Assembly: GCF_001949145.1 (NCBI RefSeq)
Contig: NW_019091404.1
Location: 3,503,502 to 3,528,171, forward strand
Direction: 5' to 3'
Source of the DNA: Acanthaster planci
Taxonomy: Eukaryota > Echinodermata > Asteroidea > Valvatida > Acanthasteridae
DNA: 24,670 bases
Made by a program: the position numbers and the translations under genes. Below the pieces are notes generated by a model, which ran no database searches, had not been told where the DNA came from, and was given only the letters and a program-made list of their open reading frames with translations. Positions 10,301-19,600 of the stretch are shown here, piece after piece. Each line of letters starts with the position of its first letter. Within the stretch, counting starts at the first letter, position 1.

Positions 10301-11615
10301 ATATGTTACGTTTCCTTTAACAAATGTTGACGTCCCACCGTCCTCTGGTCCGAACATGCATTCTGACAGAGACTGCAAGATGGGAACAAAGTCAGTGTCA
10401 GACTTTCAGCTTCCGTTCAGAGAAGTACTTACTGTTCTAAGAAATGTACACGAATCAAGCTTAGGAGGTTTCACAACAGACCAATTCACTGCATGTTAAG
10501 CAGTAAAGTGGAGGATATTGGGTGAAAAGAGAAAAATGTATGGGAAGATATTTACACATGAATCCTGAGGTAGTTACACTCTCCGAACGTTAGTTATTAC
10601 CAGCTGAAAGGCCACAGTTGGTCAACAAAAGAAGGTTGGTTTAATTGTAATAAGTACATGTAGTTTTAAAATAATTTAACCATTTGTTGCTTAATACTGT
10701 TTTATCCAACCAATGCAAATTTGATCCATTTGGTTAGAGCCCTATGTTTTGGGCTTTTGTTTATTCTGAGTCACAGTAACAAATAGTCGGCGGATTTGTC
10801 CTCTTCTAAAATCAGCCCTTGTATTCGATACTAGGGGGAGCAGACAATGAACAGAGACAAATTTGCACAGTAACCTGCACTTAATTTGGCTGAATGCTGA
10901 TTTCCTGATGTTTCATGAAGTTGCGTCACAAAGTTCTGTGCCAGCAAGAGTGAGCAATGGATAACCTCATACTTCTACTTCTGTTACATGTAGTTGTGCC
11001 AAAGAGGTTTTTTAATTATAACAAGCTGGCAAAGAAATTCTTTCAAAACATACTAAATGACTGTCATCAGTGGGACTTCTGACTGATTTGTGTGTCAGTG
11101 GCAAGAATTATGACTCTTTTCGCTGACTAATCATGTACAAATGGAGGGGGTCATGTGTTTTAATAGTTGAGACAGATTAGGGACAAAATGGCATATTGTG
11201 AGAGGCTTTTCTAAACTGCAGTTTCTTTTCAAGTAATCATGCTCTATTGGCTCATGCACTGATTTCAAAAGTAATGAAAATTTGTGTACTTTGGGGTCAG
11301 GGGAATTTGTAAAATTTAACCCTCATCTTGTAGTCCATATATGAGTCTTTCATTTAGTACTTTTTAATGTATTTGGTGCCAGGTCATCAGAACAAAAATA
11401 CATTATGCAGACATTGTGTAAACACTGCTCCTTTAAAACTCGAGATTGAATGAAACGCAGGTTGGACAAGGCAGTGTGTAATTAAATAAATTCCAAAGAA
11501 AGTACTAAATCAGTCTCACCTTTTTACTGTCATGGTAGGCATGTTCTGACGCATTTAAACAAGAAAATCCGAAGACCAATAATGCTAATCCATAAAACCA
11601 TCCAGACTTGGGCAT
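7352..11615 (-). CDS. TNF-receptor-superfamily-like gene A (8 exons, ~241 aa)
   Basis: Exons on the minus strand: 11615-11520, 10372-10160, 9792-9690, 9325-9206, 8815-8740, 8521-8487, 7669-7607, 7371-7352. All have GT-AG sites, and phases join without a break: 0, 0, 1, 1, 2, 1, 1. The product is a type I membrane protein with a signal peptide, an N-terminal module (ECMFGPEDGGTSTF), one cysteine-rich domain typical of the TNF receptor family (C-x12-C-x2-C-x11-C-x2-C-x2-C-x2-C, closed in the next exon by C-x7-C with DSDTRC), a Pro/Thr stalk, a membrane span and a ~44-residue tail. No death domain is present, and I find no sure TRAF-binding motif. PQEPRM, across an exon joint, only approaches the TRAF6 pattern. 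Gene B has the same exon order and phases, which is the strongest support for the model. Expected role: receptor for a TNF-family ligand at the cell surface. Ligand and pathway are unknown. The last exon is the least certain part. Confidence 0.82.
7607..7669 (-). CDS. Gene A exon 7: cytoplasmic tail
   Basis: A 63-nt exon with acceptor TTGTTTACAG and donor ATG|GTAAGTAC, phases 1-1. It encodes a polar segment (EPRMQQNNGEGNAFLNG...). It corresponds to the start of gene B exon 8: both complete a Glu codon (G|AA) at the same joint. Confidence 0.7.
8176..8234. repeat. 24-bp inverted repeat with TTAGGG core
   Basis: The arms at 8176-8199 and 8211-8234 pair over all 24 positions, with a single G-T wobble, around an 11-base loop. 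The outer part reads TTAACCCTAACAG / CTGTTAGGGTTAA and includes a telomere-like CCCTAA unit. It lies in intron 6 of gene A. Confidence 0.85.
8487..8521 (-). CDS. Gene A exon 6: juxtamembrane micro-exon
   Basis: A 35-nt exon with a very strong acceptor (TTTGTCTTCATTTTTAACAG) and donor (AAG|GTAAGC), phases 2-1. It encodes RNVGLRDERPQ directly after the membrane exon. It matches gene B exon 7 in position and phase but is about 100 nt shorter. Confidence 0.75.
8740..8815 (-). CDS. Gene A exon 5: transmembrane segment
   Basis: A 76-nt exon with a pyrimidine-rich acceptor (T10 tract, then CATATTTTAG) and donor CAG|GTAAGA, phases 1-2. It encodes VFVLSTACIALAVAMLYLMI followed by DRRKIR, a membrane span with a basic stop-transfer. 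Size and phases equal gene B exon 6. Confidence 0.88.
9206..9325 (-). CDS. Gene A exon 4: Pro/Thr-rich stalk
   Basis: A 120-nt exon, acceptor CCTTATTTAG, donor ACG|GTACGT, phases 1-1. It encodes a 39-residue Pro/Ser/Thr/His-rich stalk with one cysteine (HPPCFTPS). Gene B exon 5 has the same phases, a similar length and a PPLCTS motif at a comparable place. Confidence 0.75.
9690..9792 (-). CDS. Gene A exon 3: end of the cysteine-rich domain
   Basis: A 103-nt exon, acceptor ATACGCCACAG, donor TTG|GTAAAA, phases 0-1. It encodes IEACQKDSDTRC, the closing C-x7-C pair of a TNFR-type repeat, then a linker with NAT and NIT glycosylation sites. It aligns with gene B exon 4 (LKKCTIREDTVC). Confidence 0.8.
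10160..10372 (-). CDS. Gene A exon 2: N-terminal module and main part of the CRD
   Basis: A 213-nt exon, acceptor CATCTTGCAG, donor AAAAG|GTATTA, phases 0-0, 71 residues. It starts SLSECMFGPEDGG and carries the cysteine series C27, C40, C43, C55, C58, C61, C64 around GRNFCSRCKKC. In gene B the same stretch is split into two exons. Confidence 0.87.
10380..11515 (-). other. Intron 1 of TNFR-like gene A
   Basis: About 1.15 kb between leader and CRD exons, with no further coding exon seen. The part from about 11085 onward is the beginning of the diverged duplication repeated at 13283-14760. Gene B has an intron of similar size (about 1.26 kb) at the same place. Confidence 0.7.
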
Positions 11616-13060
11616 GGCTTTGCTAAAGGTGCAAAAACCAAAGAAGAGTTTGTACGTTTCATAACATTGGGTGCGTTTGTGTAGCTTACTCGGGGCAATC
11701 CTGACCAGGGAAGGAAGGCAGTGTTGGATATGATTATGATGAACAAGCGAAACTATGGGACGAGGTTGAACTTGAGTCAACTCATGGAAGCGTCATGAAC
11801 GTCTGGCTTTTATGCATGGTTTGCTCATTGAGTGGGTTGGGTTTTTACAGTGAACGTCGTGCTGCACTGGAACAATAGTAATGACTCAGATTTTGAACAA
11901 CTTTTCTTGGAAAACTGTTCATTCTTTGCAGGAACATAGTCGACAGATATGTTTTTGAGATAGAATAATAAATCCACTTGTTTGTGACGTACGGTTTGAT
12001 TTTGAAACAAAATATCACTCAAGCATTCTCTTTTGTGTTCTTGACTCAAAAGAGTTGAGTTTTGCCAGATTAAATAGTGTCTGTACTCTCCTAGGTTCAT
12101 AAAAAGGGAAACTATTCAACAATAATCAGATTACGTTACAAATTTTACGTTCAAGTACACGTGATTCAGTTTTGTTGAATAGCCTTTAACAACATTTTCC
12201 AAGCCAGCTAACCTGCAAAGAAGGAACCAACACAATGTGACGTTGTCGTTTACTTGGTCGGCCAGTTCCGCAGCAATTAGCAAAGACATCCAAAAGCATT
12301 AATAACATGAACTGAAAACACCAAACCTCGGAATATCGTAGAATCCAATGAGGATCGTGGTTGTCTATAGTCTGCAATGACTGCGTGTACGTGGCAGACT
12401 GTCGTGTGAGGTAAGGTATGATGTTTTTTTGTGTCAACATGTGCAGGGAACTAGTGACGTCGATATTTTAAGAGATGGCATAATGGCTTTTGTGTACTTG
12501 GTTTTCCGCTATGCCGCCTCTGTTTTGTGTTGATCGTTGGCATGCATTCTGTTAGAGGATTTGCTTGGCTGGTAAACTTAGTGTTTCCGTTTTCCTCACA
12601 TCATCATTGTTCCGCTTGAACTCATTGGACTCGTGACTCACATTGGGACATTCACTGATTTCTGTGAACGACGATTGATAAAATCTTTCTGTCTTCGTTA
12701 GTGATGAGAAATCTTTGCAACAGTGCAGTCTTGACTAAGATGTCATATTTCACTCTGATCCTGTTGAAAATTTCTCGAAACGACAATTTTCGTTGATTTC
12801 TGTGCGCCAATTTGATAAAGAAAACCACCCTTGGGTTACTATCTAACTAGGATCGAGATTTCAATCAAAGTAGGCCTACGTTCTGAAGTGGTGCCCTTAG
12901 GGATTATCCCCTACGTTAAGTCAGAACAAGTGGTGCAAAGAAATATGCCGATTCAATGTCGAGGAAATTATCCTCACAGAATGCTATTACGGGAGGGACA
13001 CGTACTGATGCAGACAGCTGCATTTAGTGTGTATCCGCCTGAAGCAGTAGCACCCCCTCA
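11085..13060. repeat. Diverged segmental duplication, copy 1 (gene A promoter and leader)
   Basis: Collinear with 13283-14760. Matching blocks include TTTTGTGTCAGTGGCAAG, the leader exon (11520-11700 with 13675-13830), AGAATCCAATG (12350 with 13840), TAGAGGATT-GCTTGGCTGG (about 12555 with 14215) and GCAGACAGCT-GCATTTA-TGTGTAT (about 13012 with 14735). Copy 1 contains about 0.5 kb (about 11700-12340) missing from copy 2. No extra gene is seen in 11.8-13.0 kb. Confidence 0.85.
11520..11615 (-). CDS. Gene A exon 1: signal peptide
   Basis: ATG at 11615-11613 starts MPKSGWFYGLALLVFGFSC, a typical signal peptide. The exon ends DSKK at donor AAAAG|GTGAGA in phase 0, as the next exon needs. The frame is also open upstream of this ATG, but the duplicate at 13.7 kb has a one-base indel there and keeps the ATG, so the upstream part is taken as untranslated. 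Confidence 0.82.
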
Positions 13061-13260
13061 TCGGTTGAAAAAGCCGTATGGTCAGTAGTGTTCATTTTGT
13101 TGGTAGCGATGTGACTGGAGCGCGTATATTTCCTAGTCATTTGTGGACCAGCGAAGTTCAGTTCCCATCCAATGAGGCTACATTGTTAAGAAAATTACGT
13201 CCTGTCGTGGTCCAGCTTGCGGCTCACAACAGGCCTTACCTTTTATTCCAAGAAAACACA
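13035..13260 (+). repeat. Interspersed repeat, copy 1 (inverted copy at 17555-17765)
   Basis: Matches the reverse complement of 17555-17765. Shared words include ATCGGTT-AAAAGCC, TTCGTTTTGTCGGTAGC-ATG (in diverged form), CTAGTC-TTTG and AGTTCCCA-CCAA. It probably belongs to a mobile element family. It lies between the two copies of the segmental duplication. Confidence 0.75.
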
Positions 13261-13674
13261 CAGTGCTTTCCCGATTTTCCTGAATTTTGTGTCAGTGGCA
13301 AGTATTATGACTCTTTTCGCTGACTATTCTTGGACAAATGGAAGGGCTTCAAGAGTTTAATTTCTGAGCTGAGACAGATTAAGGGATAAAATGTCACTTT
13401 TGTGGCGACGATTTTTCAAAACGCGGTTCCTTTTAAAGTAATCTTGTCCCGCTGGCTCCTGCACTGATGGAGATTTGTAAAATTGAACCCCCATCAGGCT
13501 GTCTCTGAGTCTTTCATTTAATACTTTTTACTGTCTTTGTTGTCAGGTCCTCAGAACATGAGTACATCATGCAGACATCATGCTCCTTTAAAACTCGAGA
13601 TTGGATGAAACTTTGAATATGATAGTCTGTGATTAAATAACTTCCAAGAAAAGCACTAATTCAGACTCAGCTCG

Positions 13675-13758
13675 TCACTGACATGGTTCTGTAGCATTTA
13701 AACAAGACAATCCGAAGACCAATAATGCTAATCCATAAAACCATCCAGACTTGGGCAT
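13675..13758 (-). pseudogene. Duplicated, broken leader exon of TNFR-like gene A
   Basis: It reads MPKSGWFYGLALLVFGLSCL like gene A exon 1, then diverges to ATEPCQ and TGA. An eight-base deletion removes part of the end, and the splice donor GGTGAG is changed to GCTGAG. A remaining GTGACG site nearby has the wrong phase for gene A exon 2. Without a working donor it is probably a dead leader exon. Confidence 0.8.
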
Positions 13759-13792
13759 GGCTTTGCTAAAGGTGCAAAAACCCAAAGAAGAG

Positions 13793-13800
13793 TTTATATA
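13793..13800 (-). promoter_or_regulatory. TATATAAA in the duplicated leader copy
   Basis: TATATAAA on the minus strand, 35-42 bases upstream of the duplicated ATG. The same place in the intact gene A copy reads GTACAAAC, so only the broken copy has a TATA consensus. The very short implied 5' UTR argues for caution. Confidence 0.35.
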
Positions 13801-13843
13801 CGTTTCATAACATTGGGTGCGTTAGTGTAGCTCATCATAGAAT

Positions 13844-14023
13844 CCAATGCGGCCGTTTCACAATAGTGCGCCACCAAGAGTTTGCAACGCGTTGGCCAAT
13901 CACAGTGCGCGAAATTTGTCGACCCAATGCGCCTTTGGAAAGGGTTGACAAATTTCGCGCGTTATGATTGGCCAACGTGTTGCAAACTCTTGGCGGCGTG
14001 CTATTGTGAATCGTCCGTATTGG
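13844..14023. mobile_element. 180-bp hairpin MITE-like element
   Basis: Two 82-base arms (13844-13925 and 13942-14023) are inverted copies at roughly 90 percent identity, around a 16-base centre. The arm ends read CCAATGCGG and CCGTATTGG, and the arms contain TTGCAAACTCTTGG and GATTGGCCAA. The related sequence at about 12345 has AGAATCCAATGAGGATC without the hairpin, which gives the empty site. No open frame, so it would be non-autonomous. Confidence 0.85.
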
Positions 14024-14769
14024 GATCATGGTTGTCCAGTCTGCATGTATCTGTAGCGACTGCGTGTACGTGTATGTGTACGCACAAAATGTGCGGTGAC
14101 CTAGTGACCTTGATAATTTGACAGATGGCGTAATCATGGCTCTTGTGTACTTTTCCACTGTGGTTTTCCACTGTGTTGCCTCTGCCTTGTGTCGATCATT
14201 GGCATACATTCCGTTAGAGGATTGGCTTGGCTGGTAAACTTGGTGCTTTCTGTTGTCCTTACATCTTCATTTGTTGCATTTCAGATGGATTCACGCGGGT
14301 ATTGGACTTGTCCTCTCAGCCCACGGAACATATTCTACTGATGTCTGTGACAAGCAGGCCTATATAGATAAACTTGCTATTTTTTAATGAAAAATCGTTG
14401 CAGCGGTGCATTCTTGGTTAACTTGACTAAATTTCACTTCTATCGAGCTGAAAATTAACTGCTTATTTTAAGCCCAACAGCCCTGATTCCTCCAATTTTA
14501 ATATGGTTTTGCACACACCCAAACCATCCTTGGGTCAGCTCCCAACTGGGATTGCCATTTAGCGACAAACTTCATGTCGTTAGGCCTACACCTTATAAGG
14601 GGTAATCCTTTAGAGTTTACCTCCTACGTCAAGTGAGAACTGATGTGTAAAAATATCCCAATTCATTGCTTTCCTTGGGGAAAATTATCCTCAGGAGATG
14701 ATTAATGGATTGCTTTTACAAGAGGGATATTTACGCAGACAGCTTGCATTTATAGTGTGTATTATGGAT

Positions 14770-16490
14770 CTTGCTTTTCGTATCCATTCCTAGAAAACAA
14801 ACTTAATCCTCTTTCAATATTACCCTATGCAATCTTAACCAAACTTTGCATGTTTTCATTTTAGACCCTATGCCAAAATTTGGGCAGAAAAATAAGGCCT
14901 CCTGGTAGTTGGAGTAATAACCAATGTCTCCCTAAGGTTGAAAAATTGACCACAAAGTGTCACCCAAATGACCTATTTGTGATAATAATCATATTAATGA
15001 AAAGAAGAAGAATCGTAATAATCAAATATAATGTAAACAATAAATACTTCACTAAAAATCCCTTGTCCATCTAAAAAGTTCAATACTATAGAACACAAAT
15101 ATTAAAGTACTCAAAATGAACGAAATATTTTGCAGACATCAACCTTTTTATCCGAAAATAAAGTTCAAATTTTATTGCACACTGTGGAGTTCCAAAAGTC
15201 CGTTTTATTTAAAGACTTAATTCACACACTGGACAGTTTGATGTGCACTAAATTTGTTTTGGTTATTTCCAGATAACTAAATGTAAATAAAACTTACAAT
15301 CCAATGGACATAAGTTTTTGAAACATCTGTTGTCGGACGTGTTTTGAACAAAATACATTTCTAATTCTAAGGGTATTCATATATACATATTTAAAATCAG
15401 TCCATATTTTAAGCATCTTAGACCGGTATACCATTGGACATGCTTTTCAGTAATACCCCTGTTACAGCTCCAGGACCGGTCGTTCCATACTGAGCACCAT
15501 TTGTTTTAATTAATAGATATGATCCAATAAACTTATTAAACTACATTGGGCCACTTTCGTTATGAACACAATTGTCCAAGGACATTAGAGATAAAAAAAA
15601 AAAATACAAGACACAAAAACGTGCAGGCTCGGATTCTTGTTCGGGTCAATTCAGGAGTCAAACATTTCCCAGCAAAACTACTGAGTTACCCTCATTACCA
15701 AAAACACCGTCGTGTCCATTTCTCCTATATCCGTGGTTGACATCGGCAGTGCAGATTAGCAAAATCTAGCTTAAGACATCTAAGATGAAATAATACAAAA
15801 GCACACAAATGTGACAACTCAAAACATTTTGGAATCGCCTTCCTTCGCCAAGACCATCCCAATAATCACCTTTCCCATGTTCTCCTCCCTTTACCAACAT
15901 ACTTGCCACCAGTAGTTCATTTCACTTTTCGATCTTCCCTCAAAATGCCCACTTCACTCAATTCCACAACGCGATGAAATGCTGCGTAGGTCAGGTAGGG
16001 GAAACGAATGCTTTAATTTTCAAATGAGGCCACAAAAAGATACAGTGAGATAAGCTGTGGACGCTGTGCGCCATTGATGTGGGAGATGACTTTCTACTAC
16101 TTCTGTGATTCTTTGCCAATTTTCTGCTTTGCATGGACCGTAGGGTAAGCTTAGAGGTGGAACCTTTGATGGGATTGAAGGGTGTTGACGAAAAAGATCG
16201 TCTTCTTAACTCCTGGTGCTTGGCTTTTGGCACCATGTGATGAAATGTTTGTTCCCGTGACTGTCGATATAAATAATACCTTTGTTTAGTGCAATTAAAA
16301 GTATGCACCTATAAGTCCTGAAGCAAAGTGTAGATGGAGGTATATCCCATTGGACAATACTGTGTATCGAACATCTTCCAAATATTTTCCTGTCATGAAA
16401 AAAGAACAATACGAACTGATTGGAGTAATTGAGATAAAAGAATTGTACGAGTACATACTCAGCATCTGAAGAATTTATTAATAACTAATA
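14770..16490. other. Intergenic DNA between genes A and B
   Basis: AT-rich with a poly-A run near 15592-15604. The longest frame, minus-strand 15991-16308 (105 codons, rich in Ser, Arg and Lys), has no leader, domain or splice context that I can recognise. It lies downstream of gene B, where it may be 3' flank. Confidence 0.45.
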
Positions 16491-16492
16491 GT

Positions 16493-16498
16493 TTTATT
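16493..16498 (-). terminator. polyadenylation signal of TNFR-like gene B
   Basis: AATAAA on the minus strand, about 70 bases beyond the inferred TAA stop of gene B. Confidence 0.55.
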
Positions 16499-16565
16499 CA
16501 TATAATCAGGACAGACCGTTATTCTGGTCTGGTTTCGAACACCCCGGTGTATACCTTTGCGTAGG

Positions 16566-16624
16566 TTAGACCTGATGCTCATCGTCGAGTGGGTGGCCAT
16601 TGTCTCTCTCATTGAGGTCATTTT
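16566..16624 (-). CDS. Gene B exon 8: end of the cytoplasmic tail
   Basis: Excellent acceptor (TCTTGTTTCTTTCTCAG). In phase 1 it completes a Glu codon and encodes NDLNERDNGHPLDDEHQV followed by TAA. AATAAA lies 70 bases further on. Confidence 0.7.
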
Positions 16625-19600
16625 CTGAGAAAGAAACAAGATCATAACAATTCGCAATAGACAACATCAGATGGACCCGCATTATTGTTGCACGGTGATA
16701 TAAAATATTCTGTGTACTTACATCGTGATTTTTCTACTGGCTCACTAGTTTTAAGGACGACTTTGTCCTTGGAGTTTATGGTTTCTAATGGGTATTTCAA
16801 CGTTTGAATTCTATTTTGGTTTCCCAATCTACTACGAATTCGTATCTTTTGGGAATCTGCCCTTTAATTCAGACCTAAATTATTTGTTTTCTGGGCCGTG
16901 GATGCCAACAATTGGAATTCAGCTCTTATTTCTCTGTCGATCCATTCTTTTCATTTCGTCAAGCATGATTCATGACTGTTGCAGAGCCGTAGGTTACCAG
17001 TGAGGGTGGTAACAAACAAGCCATGTGGTTCTATCATACCTTATACAAATTACTGATCAGTTGCTTTAAATGCCAGGTGGATTTTCTTAATTAAGAAGGG
17101 TACGCGTGACTGTTTCCCAGATATGCCCACAAACAGCTGAGGAAATGGTGCTATTTACTTTAAGAAGTATGTACGGACCTGTTTTTATTCAAACCCAACC
17201 TCCAAAGATGTGAAGGATTTTTATTGGGTAATGACAATAAGATAATGCGCAATTAAACTGCTACCTAAAAATGGTTCCATTTCCGCGCCGCTTGAAGCTG
17301 GTCGATCGGCCACGGCACCCACATTAGGGTCATTTTGCCCATTGACGTTTTGCTCGTCATCTTGGCGATGTTCCACATCAGCGTGTTTCTTCTTTTCACT
17401 GAGGACGTTAATTCATTGGCAATATGAAGAGGTATTGATCTAATTTGTTAGAACATACGGTGTATTTGACTCTGAAAGCATATGATGCTTTGAATCGTGG
17501 CTAATTTCATTGTCTTTTTTCAGTAAGTTATTTTGACAGTAAAGGATCACATTCCACGGCATTCTTCGCCCATGAGTGGGACCAAAATAGGGCGCAATAT
17601 TTCTTTACGATGGAGGTTCCTTTGGTGGGAACTGTACTTAGGTAGTTCTCAAACGACTAGACATGCACTTGAGGCGGTAGCGTTCATGGCTACCGACAAA
17701 ACGAATACTCCCCACCAACCTGCATGGCTCTTTTAACCGATTGGGGGGGGGGCTTCTGCTTAAGGGGATACTTACCGCCGCAGTTTGCAAATACATATAA
17801 CGAGACCTCCAATCACCAGCAGTAAAATCACGCAAGTTACGCTGAGGGCAATCACTGAAAATAGCCAGAAATGAGCACACCATAAGCTACTTGTTACATG
17901 GTTATTAAAGTAGTCATGGACTCAGGGTGATGGTTGTTTTGTTTAATTATTTAATTTATAAAGACCTAACAGACCGAGCACGGCATTATTAATTTTTGTG
18001 AAGGATGATGGTTCTTTTACAGGCAATTTGTACACTTTTTTGGCATTTACTTTTTAAAATTCCTGTCTCCAAAGATCCAAAGTTGGACTACCCTAAAAGT
18101 AGGATACTGATTATCAGCAATCGAGCAATTCAGACTGTAAGCTAAGAAGTGAAAAGTTCGGGGCTGAATAATCTTAAGTTCATATGAAACTTTGGAGTTT
18201 AAAATGAGAACTGCTGATAATTGCGTTCACACACGAAGAATATGACATTGTGTAACGTAGTGTAAAAACTCACCGTAATTTGTGAGCGTTGACGAAGTTC
18301 GTGATTCTGTTGAAGGCTCACTTGATGACATTGAAGTGCACAGTGGGGGTGATGTTGCTGTTGAATTTTGTTTTATGGTCATAGTTTGTCTTGGAGCTGA
18401 AATAACATGTAAATTAAAATAATTTCAATAATTGAATTTAAGTAGCATAAGCGAACCTTACAATGAATAAACTGTGGAACGGATTTGATGAGCAATTTTT
18501 TAACTTAACCTTGTTGGTATAATATCAAAGAAATACAAGAATTTAATCACTGAAATGCTTTCTTTAGCTGGTTGAACCAACGTAATGCATTGTAACTGCT
18601 AATGTAATATTCTTTCAAACAATTTAAGAATATACGTAATCATTGTCATCTCATGTTTTTCGTATCATTGTCATCCCTTTGCACCAACGTCTTTCGTTTC
18701 ATCGTTGTTGGCCACCTGTAATTATTTCCTACTGTCCACTTTTAACCACCTTTACTGTCATATTGTGGCACTAATTTGGCAAATTCGAAGATGAAGACAT
18801 AAACTTGCAAGATGTGACGTCGGAAGCTACAGTCGACTCCGCAAATTCCGTTGGCCAGGGAATAGTTCCATTAGTAAAATTCGCATTCACACAGACCGTG
18901 TCTTCCCGAATTGTGCATTTTTTCAACTAAGAAAAAAAACGAAGAAAATTTGAAAGAGGAAAAAAGGAAGAATGCTTAATTTCCTCGAGGACGTATTTCT
19001 TGTTTCCTACCATGCTTGTTGGTCAGTTCAAAAACCATAATAATTATGAACTTTTTTCGGCTAGGGAAAACAGGTGTTTCTGAGGGATTTCAGGAAAACG
19101 ACAGAGGACCAACTTATGAAAATTGAAGCAGAAGATGAATGTATATAAATTTGTTATATTCGGATACAATCGGTATTACTTAAAGCACGCTAAAGCTATA
19201 ATTTCCAATTTCTTTAATACTCCATAAGATTTACTTACACTTAGTTTTGCTTACCTCAATTTCACTATGGGGCGAGCATTTACGACATTCCTGGCAGCTT
19301 GGGCAAAAGTTCCTGTGACTTGTGAAACTCTTATCTCTTGTGCAACGTCTACATCCCAACGGGCGCCCTCTAAGACACACGGACATTGAACAGGTTACTG
19401 TACAGCAAGCAGTTGCCCGTAACACCTCAGGCAACAATAGTAGGGCATCTACATTGAAGGTGTAGTGCTTCACGCCCATATTTTCGGTCATTTTTTTCAT
19501 TTTGCCAGTGAATAAACTTGATCCTGTGATCTTTCTGGGAAAGTAAAATATGTTCAGCATTCAAAAAGGCGGTCGAATCACTGCAGTAAAGCTTTTGACT

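Larger units (their letters stand above)
13283..14765. repeat. Diverged segmental duplication, copy 2
   Basis: Second copy of 11085-13060, containing a damaged copy of the gene A leader exon and a private 180-bp hairpin insertion. Many small indels show that the duplication is old. Confidence 0.85.

Noticed and set aside
11505-11780. Longer gene A start 55 codons upstream of the chosen ATG
   Set aside because: The duplicate copy at 13.8 kb has a one-base indel in this upstream part but keeps the inner ATG, which fits untranslated sequence.
15991-16308. Minus-strand 105-codon basic, Ser-rich frame
   Set aside because: No recognisable domain and not linked by phase or splice sites to gene B; lies beyond the gene B polyadenylation signal.
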